64,000 nucleotides of DNA from Paramecium pentaurelia (GCA_905183005.1 CAJJDO010000106.1:310001-374000); one strand, 5' to 3'; positions 33,820 to 46,700 are shown, numbered from the stretch's first letter. A program made the numbers and translations. Notes: a model not told the origin generated them from the sequence alone.

Positions 33820-36222
33820 TCAACCTTATTTAACTGGTTTCACTTTCAAAATTTCTCCAAATCCAATAGTCCTAAAATTATAAATATTTTAATATACTTT
33901 CCATCATCTCTTAATGCAAATCTACCTAATTAAGTGATTGTTTCATATTTTTCCATACAAACAGGATTTTTAATCTTAAATTATTAAAATATTTTACTGA
34001 AATCTTAGCAATACCCTCATTAAATGATTTGAGGAAATTTTATTTTATTGATTTCTTTGTTTCAGCATCAATAACTGCTTCAACACATGAAATTTCTATC
34101 TCCTCAACAGCAGAATGAAGATGCATAATGCATTAATATCCTTCAGAAAATATTCTTCTACTTTCTGGTAAATCAAGGAGTCTAATTTTAGCTTAGAATT
34201 CCTAAGATACTAAACATGGATTTGATGTTAAATTGCACATCATATATCCTCTCTTTAAATCTTCTTCTTCAATATTCTTAACTTTTATTTTGATATTTTC
34301 TCCTGCTTTAGCATATTTCATTTTCTAATCTTTCATATTATATAATTCAACAATTTAGAAGGGTTGCTTTTTTGGATAAACTGAAACATCCAATCCTTCA
34401 ATAATCTTACCAGATTCTAACTTACCATAAATGTATAATGATCCCATATCCTTAAATTTATCTAAGATTGGCATTCTAATAGGACCTTCTTCATTTCTCT
34501 TTGGAATAGTCACATTATCAATTAAATCAATTAATGAAGGACCTTTATACCAATTACATTTAGATTCTTCTACTTTATTTTTTATATTAGCTCCAGATAA
34601 AGCATCAATAGGAATTACATAAACATTATCAAATTTGCATTATTTAAGTACAAATTCCTAAATATTTTATGATATCATATTAAATCTATCTTAATTCCAA
34701 TCAATTGTGTCCATTTTAGTTACAATAATAATAATATGATCCACACCTAAACTTTTAGCTAATAATGCATGTTCTTAGGTTTAACCTCCTTTTTCAAAAC
34801 CAGATTCAAATTCTCCTGTTTTGGCTGAAACTATTAAACCAGCTAAATCAGCTTAACATGCTCCCATAATCATATTAGGAACATAATTTTTATGTCCAGG
34901 AGCATCAGCTAGAATAAATCTTTTTTGTTTAGTAACAAATTATGCTTTTCCACATTCAACTGTTTTTCCTTTTTATTTTTCTTCTTCATTTTAATCCATA
35001 ACATAAGCTAACCACCAAGAATCTCTATTATTTTATACTGCTTCTTATTCATATTTTTTAATATCTGCTTCACTCACTTCACCTAATTCTAATAATAATC
35101 TTCCACAAAGTGTAGATTTACCAGCATCTACATGTCCAATAAATACTAAATTGACTGGTTATCTTGTTTCATCAGGCTAAGTTTATAATTCATTATTACA
35201 TCTACATATTTTTGCAAATCAACTTCTCCTTCCAATTTCACTACTTATTCTACTAGATTTAAAGATTAAGCTGGTTTATCTTTAGCTCTTTCTTAAGCAT
35301 CTTTACGTTCTATTATAATTATTATTATTTTATACTTTAAATTGCTCTTTCAATTTCCTCTTATTTCTTTTTTCTTTTAGCTTCTTCATCAGCTTCTTTC
35401 TTTTTCTATTACTCTGGTTTAGGATAATTCTTATATTCATCTTCACAACTTGGATTATAAAAATTGATATATGCTGAATAGTTATTCCAAAATTTATCAA
35501 AATCTAAGAAATCTGGATTTTTTGGGAAAATAGGCATTTTTGGAGGATTCAAAGCAATTTCTAATGGTTTTGCATTTAAGTTTAACTTCTTCTTTGGACG
35601 AACAGTAGTTGTTGTTGTTCCTTCTTTAGGTTATTCTTACTATTATTATTATTGTTATTATTATTATTATTATTATTTCTATTGTTCTAATTGCTATTAC
35701 TTCTTTTATTCTTCTAATTTTTATTATTCTAACTTTTATTGCTCTAATTTTTATTATTCTAATTTTTTTTATTATTCCAATTCAGGATTTACTGGTTATG
35801 TTGATTATTCCAATTGTTTTAGAAAAGTTTCATACTCTTTTTCCTTTTTCTTATAATCTAGGTAGTTTTGCATAAGTTATTTCTCTGCCTCATTCATTTG
35901 ATAAGCAGTATTGGTATTTAAAAACTCTTCCATCTCTTTTTAATATTTTGGTAAGTGTTTGGCATAATAGGCTGCTGTCTCACCTAAAAATCTTTAAAAC
36001 AAAATTTGTTTATTAATATCAAATGACTCATAATCTTCATGAGTAATTCCTGGATAAGGTCCCTTAGGTGGAGGTGGAGTAGAAGGTCCTCCTAAATAAT
36101 AGTAGGCATATTCTTAATACATTTAAGGATCAAAGCCCATCTAACATAAAATATAATCTTACCATATTCATATTTGGATCAAAGGGGTATTAGCCCATTT
36201 ATTAGCCATATTGATAATTCAT
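33820..36222 (-). CDS. Translation termination factor eRF3 (GTPase) with Gln-rich N-domain
   Basis: 758 aa. The N-domain is Gln/Tyr/Pro-rich (MNYQYGQQMGQYPFDP) and then a charged Gln-rich coiled region. The GTPase core has FIGHVDAGKSTLCGRL (G1), ADAPGHKNYVPNM (G3) and TKMD (G4), followed by the EF-1A-like beta domains (IYGKLESGKIIEGL ... TIGFGEILKVKP). eRF3 binds eRF1 and hydrolyses GTP during peptide release, and here release must occur only at UGA. Introns: 36141-36162, 35310-35335, 35177-35205, 33975-33997 (ends AAG) and 33872-33897. The DAPGH/VPNM sequence and the N-domain separate it from EF-1A; HBS1 is the main alternative. Confidence 0.87.
35638..35690 (-). repeat. Poly-Gln tract (TAA codons) in eRF3 N-domain
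   Basis: On the minus strand a run of mostly TAA codons gives about 17 consecutive or near-consecutive Gln residues within the eRF3 N-terminal extension. It resembles the Gln-rich N-domains of fungal Sup35. Confidence 0.85.
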
Positions 36223-36414
36223 ATTTGAAGAAATTATTTATTAACCTTTATTAAAAAAATTTATGATTTTATTCAATTAAATAGAAACTTATGAATAAAT
36301 TAAACATTCATTTTTAACAGTGATTTCTTTAATAATTTAAATTCTACTGTTGTTTATTGTCATCGTAAACTCATAAATTATTATAAAATTTCTAGAAAAA
36401 TATATAATAATCAT

Positions 36415-37525
36415 TCAAATCTTAATTCCTTTGGTTATCAGTCTTTTTTTGAGATGTCCAATTACTTCATCCTTTGTTTAAATATATTGTTCTAACAATT
36501 ATTAATTATATTAAGAATTCTCAGTAACTTTTTCAAATTCTTCTAAATCAAAGAACTTCTTATCACTACTAAAAGGCATTTCACTTATTATAAGTGAAGC
36601 TAAACAACTGGCTTACAATATTAAATTTTCTTTTGTTTTTTATTTATCTGATTCACATTTAATTCTTAAATTTTATAAAGTTCTAAATATCTAAGTATAC
36701 AAATAAACAAAATAAATATCTTTTATATCTTATTATAAGTCCATATTTAAAAATTTTTATATTTTTGCTAATTCCTATAATAAATTTAAATCTATAATTT
36801 ACTTTTGGATCAAATTTTTAAGCTGTTTTTTAACATTATGTGTATAAAGATTCTAATTCTTATACAACTATTTTATTATCATTTGTTAACTTTGTTTCTA
36901 GATTTCTTATTTTATCTACTTAATTTACTTTATCCATATCTAAATCAAAAAAATTGACTTTATCTTTTAATCCTTCTTCATACAATTTCCTAAAACTCAC
37001 CATTCTTTTAAAACAAAGAAATAAAGGAACTATCCAAAAATTTTTTAATGCTTAAAAATATTTTACATTCCCTCCAACCATTTTACCTATTATATCATAC
37101 TTTCTTATTTATATTAATATTATTACTTTAATTAATTTTCATATATTTAACTTATTCTTTTGGCTTCATTTTCATCTAATTTTACCTTAATTTCTTAAAT
37201 GTTCTATTGAACTACTTAAATATCATTTAAATTTATTCTTTTATTTGATTTTGGAGTATCTTCAATTTTTTATAATTTCTATAAATTTTCATTTTACTAA
37301 TTACTTTTTTCTTTTTATTATTTATTATCTTATAAGTAATTATTTTATTATAATTCTATTTTAAATTACTCCTTTGTTGTATTATCAGTTTTAGGAGTTG
37401 GAGGTAATTTAAATGAGTTTTATTTCTTTATTTTAGGTTATTTATAATATTCATCAACAGATTCAACTACAATACGTTAATCTTAGTTTGGAGATTTAAT
37501 GATTTAATCTTCATTTTATATTCTC

Positions 37526-37618
<93 letters not shown>

Positions 37619-39754
37619 TGAGAGATAATTGCTTAATTATTTATTGATTATTTTTCTTAACAAAATGAAGGAATCTCATTTTTTTCTGTCATTTGAAATT
37701 GATATTGTTTATTTTACTAAATTTGTTCAACATTATCAATATATTTTTCAATTTCAAATTCATTTTATTTATTGTTCTTGATCAATACTACATTTTCTTA
37801 ATTTCTTGATTAATTTTAACGTTATTAAAAAGAAGGCTGATAACTACAAACTTCAGAATTATCTTCATCTGTACTATTCTTTTTAGATTATTATTTACAA
37901 TTCTAAACTTCATCTTAATATTATTATGCAATTATTGGATTTTATTTCTTAGTATATGGATTTTCAATAGGAGAATTTTGAAAAGAATATTACATTTATC
38001 TTTAATCTCTTGGTGTCTTAAACATCTATCGATTATTCTATAAATTGTTATTAATTATTAATCTCTATTGATTTGCTGTATTACTATTTGATAATTCGAT
38101 ATTTTCTATACTATTAGTGCTACTTTTTCTTATAGAATTTCTTCTTGATTATGGTTTTCTGACTTATTTAATCTCTAAGTTATCAAATAATGATTATGTG
38201 TCAGAATAATTTATGGTTCGATTTGCTGGATATTCTTATGTAGATTTCTTATGTATTTAACCAGGTTGTTAAAGTTCTCTAGTTGAAGTTCGAAGAAGTG
38301 TTTTGAGTTCTTATTTTTAATCTTGATTTCTACTTGATTTTGGTCTTAATTCATGATTATTTTATTAGAATTAACCATCTTATTTTTCATTTAAAGATAA
38401 TCCTCTTTAAATCAGAGTTGGTGCATTTGAAGATGCTTCATATTATGATTAATTTGTTGTAATTGATATTAATTTTCTTTAAATTTATTTTTATTATTCT
38501 TGTATTGGTAAATATTAATCTCCCATTAATTATTATATTTAATTTTATTCATATTGAATTTCTTCTCTAGGAGTAGATCTATTTCTATATTCAAATTAAT
38601 TTTCTAATGGTTTAGTAATAGGTTGTTTTTGATAATTACTTAAATGTTATGCTTTTCTTGAAACTGATCTTGCTTATGGACTAGATTATTATGTAATTTG
38701 TTCAATTTAAAATAATCTACAAGGATATCTATTTGTTGTACTAAATCCAGGACTTAATGATTGTCTTATTTTTTAGAAATGTTCTTTTTATTAATTGCCA
38801 TAAGAAATAATTCTAGTTTACATCATTGTTGATTTTTTTGATTATTATTTTTGGCTATGGTTATATGGAGAGGCTTTTCTAGATGAATTTTAATTTAAAG
38901 TAATAATTTCTTATGGGAACATACTCATAGTTTACGTTTATTATTTTGTATGAATTGAATTTTATCTAGTTATTTTACTGTTTCTATCACTATAATTTTC
39001 TTATAAAGATTAATCTATATCATTCAAACCAAATGATATGCTTATAAAATCTCTAATCTCTTCCCATTTAATCTTTCCTGCCAACAAAGTATTTATTACA
39101 TTTTTTCCTTTTAATTTTGCTTTATATTATGTCAAACTGTTAAATAGTTCTCCTAATTTTACTTACCAAGGCTTTTTTGTTAATTATTTTTACAAACATG
39201 CAAAACCAAAATCTATCAATGTTAATTTATCTTGGCTTCTAAATATTCTCATTAATGCAAAATCTCGATCCTTTATTCTTCCTTCTTAGTATTCTAAATA
39301 GTAATAATCATAAAGTGTGTAAATCTGCAAAAATGTTCTATAAAATAATATCAGTACTGTTATACTTTGGATGATCAACTTCCTAAGTTAATATTTAACC
39401 CTATAAACAATTAGTTAAGATGAAATAATAATGAGTTTCTGTTTGATGTATTTCAATAATTTATGGAAATTCAATTAACTCAGAATCTAGAGTTTCAGAT
39501 TCAGGTATTTCAAATGGAAAATCTTTAGGAATTATTGTTGGCTTCTATGAGTATTTAAATAACATTTTAAGTTCTTCTTGGAAATGTTTGTTAAACAATT
39601 CAACCTTCAATAATGGTTACTAAAATATTATTTGACTAATTACACGATTCAATTATATTATGATGAATTTGTCTTCTTAATTACTGCCCCTATAAATTAT
39701 GCATTCATTATTTTTTTCAACCAAATGATCTAATTTAAATTTTCCAATTTACAT
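36415..39754 (-). CDS. Large kinase-fold protein with Gln/Asn-rich region
   Basis: About 1,086 aa. The N-terminal 330 residues are kinase-like: a DFG segment TLIDFGFACLQKQ and upstream DRDFALM in place of HRDLKPEN, so the catalytic loop is degenerate. A long low-complexity region follows, with poly-Gln (37526-37619), and then a helical C-terminal domain (RMVSFRKLYEEGL, FSSDKKFFDLEEFEKV). Introns: 39338-39365, 37104-37126 (ends AAG) and 36775-36802. Without the AAG-ending intron the frame would end at TGA and overlap a separate ATG at 37003. With it, the C-terminal block joins in frame and the whole length is a multiple of three. The fusion is therefore likely but depends on that intron. Confidence 0.7.
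37526..37619 (-). repeat. ATT/TAA trinucleotide repeat encoding poly-Gln
   Basis: About 30 repeats of ATT on the plus strand, read on the minus strand as TAA and TAG Gln codons inside the large kinase-like gene. Two ACT interruptions give TAG codons, still Gln. Confidence 0.9.
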
Positions 39755-40344
39755 AGTAACTATCTATTTTATATAAATATTATATTAAGCATTTTTTACA
39801 AAAATTATATACTTTCAAATAAAATCGAATTACATAAACTAAACTTAAATAAATCCATCATTCAAAATATTACTTATATGATAGTAATATTTAAATTATA
39901 AATCTTAAAGAAATAAAAAATATATAATATCTTATTTTTTTAGTTTTACTATAATAATTGCAAAATTTTATAAACTTCATTCAATCTAACATGAAAAACT
40001 AGCAAATAAATTCTAAAAATAAGTAGAAAAACTCAAAAAATACTTTTTTTTTTAACTTTGGTAATTTAGTAATTTTAAATCTACTTATATTACTACTTTC
40101 ATTATCTACATCATTAAATTAAGAATCTATCTTTAAACTAATATTAAGAATATATTATATTTGATGGTTTTTATATAATATAATAAAATTAATACTTTAA
40201 CAGTTATGGACAGAATTATTATTTTTCTAGAAATTTCTAGAGAATTATAAATTTCTAGATTCTTCTATCTTTTGATTTAAAAAATGTTGAAGAATACAAG
40301 CAATCATTCAATTAAACAAATATATAAACAGTCTTATTTAAATA
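39755..40344. other. Divergent promoter region of kinase-like and Hsp70 genes
   Basis: About 590 nt of AT-rich non-coding DNA between divergent genes. No gene is seen. The Hsp70-proximal part carries heat-shock elements, listed separately. Confidence 0.6.
40225..40265 (+). promoter_or_regulatory. Heat-shock elements upstream of Hsp70
   Basis: The sequence TTCTAGAAATTTCTAGAGAA (40225-40244) contains TTCnnGAAnnTTC, a three-unit heat-shock element, with another GAA close by. A second partial array (TTCTAGATTCTTC) lies at 40253-40265. It sits about 80-120 nt before the Hsp70 ATG, the usual place for HSF binding. Confidence 0.7.
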
Positions 40345-42285
40345 ATGTAAAAAACTACTGATACAGCAATTGGAATTGATTTAGGAACTACATACTCATG
40401 TGTAGGTGTTTTTATTAATGATAAAGTTGAAATCATAGCAAATGATCAAGGAAACAGAACTACTCCATCTTATGTTGCCTTTACAGATAATGAAAGGCTT
40501 ATTGGAGATGCTGCAAAGAATTAAGTTGCACGAAACCCATAAAATACAGTATTTGATGCTAAAAGGCTTATTGGAAGAAAATTTAATGATTCAACTGTTT
40601 AGAAGGATATGAAATTATGGCCATTTAAAGTTGAAGCTGGCTAAGATGATAAACCATTGATTGTAGTTAAGTTCAAAGGAGAAACAAAAAAATTCCACCC
40701 AGAAGAAATCTCCTCAATGGTTTTAACAAAAATGAAAGAGATTGCAGAAGCATACCTTGGAAAACCAGTTAAAAATGCTGTCATTACTGTACCAGCTTAT
40801 TTCAATGATTCATAAAGATAAGCTACAAAAGATGCAGGTTAAATTTCAGGTCTAAAGGTCTTAAGAATTATAAATGAACCAACAGCTGCATCTATAGCTT
40901 ATGGATTAGACTCAACATAGAAAGGAGAAAAAAACGTTTTAATCTTTGATCTTGGAGGTGGTACTTTTGATGTTAGTTTATTGACAATCGATGAAGGAAT
41001 ATTTGAAGTCAAGGCTACATCTGGAGATACTCATTTAGGTGGAGAAGACTTTGATAATAGATTAGTAGAATACTGTTTTACAGAATTTTAAAAGAAAAAA
41101 GGAATTGATCTTAAATAAAATGCAAGAGCTTTAAGAAGATTAAGAACTTAATGTGAAAGGGCTAAAAGAATTTTATCATCAGCCAATCAAACATCTATTG
41201 AAATTGATGCTTTGGCTGAAAATGAAGATTTTAATTGTACAATAACAAGAGCTAAATTTGAAGAATTGTGTTTGGATTAATTTAAGAAATGTATACCTCC
41301 TGTGGAACAAGTTCTTAAAGATAGTGGAATGTCTAAAAGTTAAATCCATGAAGTTGTTTTAGTAGGTGGCTCTACTAGAATACCAAAAGTTCAAGAATTA
41401 TTAAAAGATTTCTTTAATGGAAAAGAATTAAATAAATCTATTAATCCAGATGAAGCTGTTGCCTATGGAGCTGCAGTCTAAGCTGCTATTTTAACAGGAA
41501 CTGGGTCATAAAAATGTGAAAATATAGTATTATTGGATGTTACTCCACTATCTTTAGGTATTGAAACCGCTGGTGGTGTTATGAGTGTATTAATACCAAG
41601 AAATACTACTATACCAACTAAAAAGAGCTAGATATGTACAACTTATGCAGACAATCAATAAGGAGTGCTTATACAAGTTTATGAAGGGGAGAGATAGATG
41701 ACAAAAGATTGTCATAAATTAGGATAATTTCAGTTAGATGGTATTGCTCCTGCTCCTAGAGGAATACCTTAGATTGAAGTGACATTTGACATTGATGAAA
41801 ATTGTATTATGAATATATCAGCTGAGGACAAGGCAACTAAGAAATAGAATAAAATTACTATAACAAATGATAAGGGAAGATTATCTAAATAAGAGATTGA
41901 TAGATTAGTTAGTGAAGCTGAAAAATTCAAAGCAGCTGATGAAAAAATTAGATAAATAGTAGAAGCAAAAAATTCCTTAGAATCAACTACTTATCATGTT
42001 AAAAATACAATTAATGATGAACAATTTAAGGATAAATTTACAAGTGATGAAAAAAGATAATTAATAGATTTAATAGAATCTACTTAATAGTGGCTTGATT
42101 CTCATCAAAATGAGGAGGCAGATGCATATAAAGAAAAGTTAAAGGAAATTGAATCTAAGTTCCATCCAATTATGCAAAGAATTTATGCTTAATCTGGACC
42201 AGGTACTGGAGCAGAAGAATAAATGCCAAATATGGATAGATAGAATGATTTTTAACATAATCCAACAATTGACTAAGTAGACTGA
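40345..42285 (+). CDS. Cytosolic-type Hsp70 chaperone
   Basis: Intronless, 646 aa. All three Hsp70 signatures are present: IGIDLGTTYSCVGV, VLIFDLGGGTFDVSLLT and VVLVGGSTRIPKVQ. The linker and substrate domain follow (LLDVTPLSLGIETAGGVM). There is no signal or transit peptide. The C-terminus reads NPTIDQVD rather than the usual EEVD that docks TPR co-chaperones; the Val-Asp end is kept but the first two acidic residues are changed. Heat-shock elements upstream suggest stress induction. Lack of introns also fits a heat-inducible gene. Confidence 0.95.
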
Positions 42286-42345
42286 AAAAAATTAAATTGA
42301 TTAATATTATATGTAATTATAATGTTAAATTTAAATAATTTATTA

Positions 42346-43729
42346 TCATTAAGTTTTTATTTGGTATATTGTTTAACACAATAATTGTACTTATTCTTCT
42401 ATTGTTAATTATTGAAAGTAATCTTGCTTAACATTTTATTCAAAGCAATCGTATATTTTATTTAAACAAAATTTAAATTTTTCTTTATTTTTATTATTCT
42501 TTTGTTTTAATTTATCATATTTATCTTAAATTATCTTAAGTTTTTATTATAAATCTGTTTAATCATTTTGAACAGGACTTATTTTTTCTATTTTTTAAGA
42601 CTTTTGAAATTCAAAATTTTGAAGTTTTATAATTCCTTCTATACATTTATTCATTAATGAATCCAAACTCTGTTTTAATTAAGATGTATCATCATTTATT
42701 TATAATTTATAACTTATTTATGTAAAAAAGTCTTAGTATTCTTTATTTTGTATTTTTAATTAATGATTTTCTTTACTTAAATGTTCAATTACAATTGATG
42801 CTTTTTTTAATTATTATTATGCATATTCAGTTTATTCTTAAAGTTTATCAATTTCTTGAATTCTCTCTTAAAAATTTAATTATATATGATTTAAAGGTAA
42901 AATGTGAAGTTTCATTTTTTCAAACATTCTAAACATAGATCCTATTATTTCTTATATTGATTTATAAGCTCTCATTATAAATTAATTATCTGGATGTTCT
43001 CCAGAACAATAATTTTACATATTACTTAATAATTAAATTAAATTGCTTAATAGATTCTTTTATTTATCATAATTTTAACAATTTGTTTAAAAATTTTATT
43101 TCAATTCTTATTCTACAACTTAATCAATATGTTTAAATATTTTCATGTCTTTATTAACTACATTTATAAGTAAAGTTTTATAAAATTCTTAAAAGCAATT
43201 CTCTTGTTCCTAAACTTCATCTGGTATTAAGTAATCAAATGTAGTTTACTCTTAAATTAAATCTTAAGTGTATGAATTAATTAGATTATTTCTTTGTTTT
43301 TATATTTAAATTTATTTTGCTGTTAAGCTTTGTCTAGGAGTTGAAGACTTCTTTTATGATAACATTTCATTACTCCTTCCATTATTAATCCCTTTTAATT
43401 CATCTAAACTTAACTAATTATTAAAGTAATAATACATCTAAACTCCTATTTTTAATATCAGTGAAGGAATGGAGATAATAGTCACTTTTTGACAGATCCA
43501 CAAATTTAAATTATAGATAATTTGATTTTTTTAACAATTCACGAAGTTTATTATTTTCTTGATCTAGTTAATAAATTTTTTTAATTAAGTCTTCATAATG
43601 TTCATCAGCATATTTAGAGGTTTCACTTTTAATTACTTTTTAGCCATTGCTTAATGATTTTTTATTAGCAATTTAAATAAATAAATTCTCTTTATTAGCT
43701 GCTTAACGAAAACTTGGTGTTCTATTCAT
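42346..43729 (-). CDS. Coiled-coil hypothetical protein
   Basis: 453 aa, one 22-nt intron (43414-43435) that removes a frame break (SLDLSLDELKGINNG). The N-terminus is basic (MNRTPSFRQAANKENLF) with a KEN-type sequence. Most of the rest is helical with coiled coils (KASIVIEHLSKENHQLKIQN, LQQKLKIIQDKYDKLKQKN) and spaced Cys residues. It is tail-to-tail with Hsp70, 60 nt apart. Family unknown. Confidence 0.68.
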
Positions 43730-44086
43730 ATTTACTGTTAATTTTATAAAATTTAATATATATCAAATTATTGCTTTGAATACATCATTTTTATTTTAAT
43801 CATCATTATAATTATTTATAAGAATACACAGATATGACTTAATGATATTCAGAGTTGAAAGTTAAATTAAATTGAGATTATATGCACAAAAATATGATGC
43901 GTCATTATTAAAATATTTATAATAAAATAATACACATTTAACAGATTACAAATGGTTTTAATTTATATCAAATTTTATTTAAAAATAAACAATTTTATAA
44001 TTAATATATATTAAAAGTATTAATATCTTATTTTAATTGGGTTTATATGTGGATTTCATTATCGTAAATCTGAATAATAAAAAAAT
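43730..44086. other. Intergenic region between divergent genes
   Basis: About 357 nt of AT-rich spacer between the divergent coiled-coil and persulfide dioxygenase genes. No gene or clear motif. Confidence 0.5.
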
Positions 44087-45587
44087 ATGATAAAAATTGT
44101 TTAAGTTTGTGGAGGAATGAGGTTATTCAACTAAAAACTCTATAAATACTCCAAATCTGTACAATTAAAGTCAAGTGAAACATTTGGAGAAGGATTCTAT
44201 AGTCAATAACTCTTTACAAGTTGTCTAGCAGAGTACGCTTATTATATAGAATCAAACAAGGAAGCAATCATCATAGATCCTTTAAGAGATATTCAACCTT
44301 ATATGTAATATTTTATATTATCATAATAGAGACCTAGCAAAAGAGAGAGGAGCAACAATTAAATATGTTCTGTTAACTCACTTCCATGCTGATTTTGTAG
44401 CTGGTCATGTGAGTCTAAAGAATTAAACAGGAGCTTAGATTATAATGGGACCAAATGCTGAAGCTCCATTTATCAATAAAATTTTGAAAGATGGAGAAAT
44501 ACTAAATTTAGGATAAATAAAGGTTCAAGCACTCCATACACCAGGTCATACATAAGAGTCTACATGCTTTTTATTACATGATAAAACTGGCAAAAAACAT
44601 AGGTATAAATATTTTTCTAAAAATAGTTTATTCACTGGAGACACTTTATTCTTAGGAGAGGTAGGAAGACCTGATTTGGCTGTAAAGACTGATTTGAGTC
44701 AATATGATTTGGCTATTATGTTATTTAAATCTTTAAGGGAGAAGTTAATGCCATTACCAGATGATGTTATTGTTTTTCCTGGACATGGTTAAGGTTCAGC
44801 ATGTGGAAAGAACATTTCATCAGGATATAGTTGTACAATGGGAAATTAAAAGAAGAATAATTATGCACTTTAACCTATGGATTATGAAACATTTGTAGGA
44901 GAAGTAGTAAGAGATTTACCTAAACCTCCTCAATATTTCTTTTATAATGCTGGATTGAATAAGAATATTTTTACTTCAGATTTAATAGAGATTCTAAAGA
45001 AATCTAATAGAAAATTATCACCACAAGATGCCAAACTTAAAAATACAGCATAAATTATTGATTCTAGAAATTCAATTTCTGAAGGATTTATACCTGGATC
45101 TATCAATGTCCCATTACAAATTCCATTTGCTCATTGGGTTGGAACTCTATTACCTCACAATAAAGAAGTTATTATAGTTTGTGAAAAAGGAACAGAAGAA
45201 CAAACTATTATGAGATTATCTAGAATAGGTTATGATAACATTTTAGGATACATGTATTTTGAAGATTGGTAATAGGCAGGAGAAAACATAAACAAACCAA
45301 CTGAATTAGAAAAATAAGATTTTTTGAAAATCTCTTAATAGGGCTAAGGATAAATTATTGATGTAAGATCAATGGAGGAATGGAGAAAAGGCAAATTGGA
45401 TAATGCTAAACTTTTTCCTCTTAATGAACTATAAAGCAATGTTGAAAAACTAAATAGAGATTAATAAATTAATATTTATTGTGGGACAGGATAAAGAGCC
45501 AAAATCGCACATACTTTATTAGTGGCTAATGGATTTAAAAATGTTTAGTATTGTAAAGTCGGATATGATGAAATTATTAAGCCATGA
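44087..45587 (+). CDS. Persulfide dioxygenase fused to two rhodanese domains (CstB-like)
   Basis: 483 aa in three parts. Residues about 35-290 are a metallo-beta-lactamase-fold dioxygenase with LLTHFHADFVAGH, LHTPGHTQEST, LFTGDTLFLGEVGRPD and VFPGHGQGSACGKN. The HADF form (not HADH) is that of bacterial CstB/BlrB persulfide dioxygenases. A middle rhodanese domain has VCEKGTEE and a C-terminal one has YCGTGQRAK, so both keep a loop Cys. The enzyme would oxidise glutathione or CoA persulfide to sulfite and pass sulfane sulfur on. Introns: 44305-44329 and 44603-44626, so the gene is fully ciliate in form even if the architecture resembles bacteria. The N-terminal 35 residues could target mitochondria. 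Confidence 0.87.
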
Positions 45588-45667
45588 ATTATTAATATTA
45601 TAATAGTCTATAAAAAAAGTTCTTATTTGTTTTAAAAATATGTTTTAATTCCATTACTTTCAAAAGT

Positions 45668-45902
45668 ATGTTAAAACAGAATAATAAAATTGTTTAAAAT
45701 ATACCAGAAATAGAAATAACAATTTTGGATATTAAAGAGGATTATTAAACAAATTGGGGGAAAAAAGCATATTGTTTGACCAATATATTGTAACAATGAA
45801 TTAATTCATGTCTCTGATAGTTAGTAAGCATAATATATAGAAGAGAGCTATTCAAATTAGTTAAGCTAGAATAGTTTATATAAAGATTGCAAAAGTCCTT
45901 GA
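45668..45902 (+). CDS. Possible small hypothetical protein
   Basis: Candidate 67-aa protein with a 31-nt intron (45790-45820) ending in TGA at 45900-45902. It starts MLKQNNKIVQNIPEIEITIL. A second open stretch in the same frame just after the TGA is hydrophobic (FQLIMFLAILFINQIL), so this may be the start of a longer membrane protein with an unseen intron, or a decayed one. Confidence 0.3.
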
Positions 45903-46115
45903 TTTAAATTTCATCAATACTTTCCAATATTTGCCTTTCAGTTAATAATGTTTTTGGCTATCCTTTTCATTAACTAAATATTAATTGAAAATAATTAAGA
46001 ATTGGATCAACTATTATAAAGAAGGATTTTCTAAAAGCTTAAAAGAGACCAATGAATTTGAGATCTGAAAAAAAAATAATAGAAAGCAAATAAAAGGGAA
46101 AGAGCATTTATTTGC

Positions 46116-46433
46116 ATGACCAGAATTAAATAGAATTATGATTTGATCTATCAAGAGAACAAAGGATAATATAGATATAATAAAAATTAAACAATCAAAT
46201 AATAATTGTCAATCCTTTAAATTGGTGAAAGAGATGATTTTTTGGGATTCTAAATATACAATTTTAGAGTTTTATATAATTTTACAATTAGAATCATCCT
46301 CATAAGACTAATTTCAGATGACTAAATCTAGAAATAAAGAGAAATATCTTTCAATATTTTAAAAGTAATAGAAAAAGTGATTAATCATATTTATGATCAA
46401 AAAATTAAAATTTATTTAAATCAATTATTTTGA
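46116..46433 (+). CDS. Possible small hypothetical protein
   Basis: 105-codon open frame beginning MTRIKQNYDLIYQENKGQYR and continuing LSILQIGERDDFLGFQIYN. The mix of strands and helices loosely recalls longin-type domains, but no motif is decisive. The frame is open upstream of the ATG (to about 46060), so a 5' exon could be missing. Confidence 0.35.
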
Positions 46434-46461
46434 AAAACTATTCTTAATCATTTTCAGAGAC

Positions 46462-46700
46462 ATGAAGTTTATAGGTTTAATCAACAGCTTAGATGCTTTT
46501 ACACTTTTATTTGGCATCATTTATACTTTAGTTTCAATGGGCTTATATTATTTTAATTAAAATAAATCAAATTAGTAAGGAAAACAATTATATAAATTAT
46601 CAGAATTGTTAATAAAAATTATAAAAGAAATATGTTTAAATTAAGACTAGTGCTCTACTTAACCTAAATAAAGGGCATTTTAAATAAATAAATTAATTAA
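46462..46700 (+). CDS. Possible small membrane protein, 3' end unclear
   Basis: An ATG at 46462 starts MKFIGLINSLDAFTLLFGII, which continues as one clear membrane helix. A polar Gln/Lys-rich stretch follows. The frame stays open into the following TBCA-like gene, so the real end is not visible and an intron or overlap must be assumed. The given end is a limit, not a stop codon. Confidence 0.3.
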
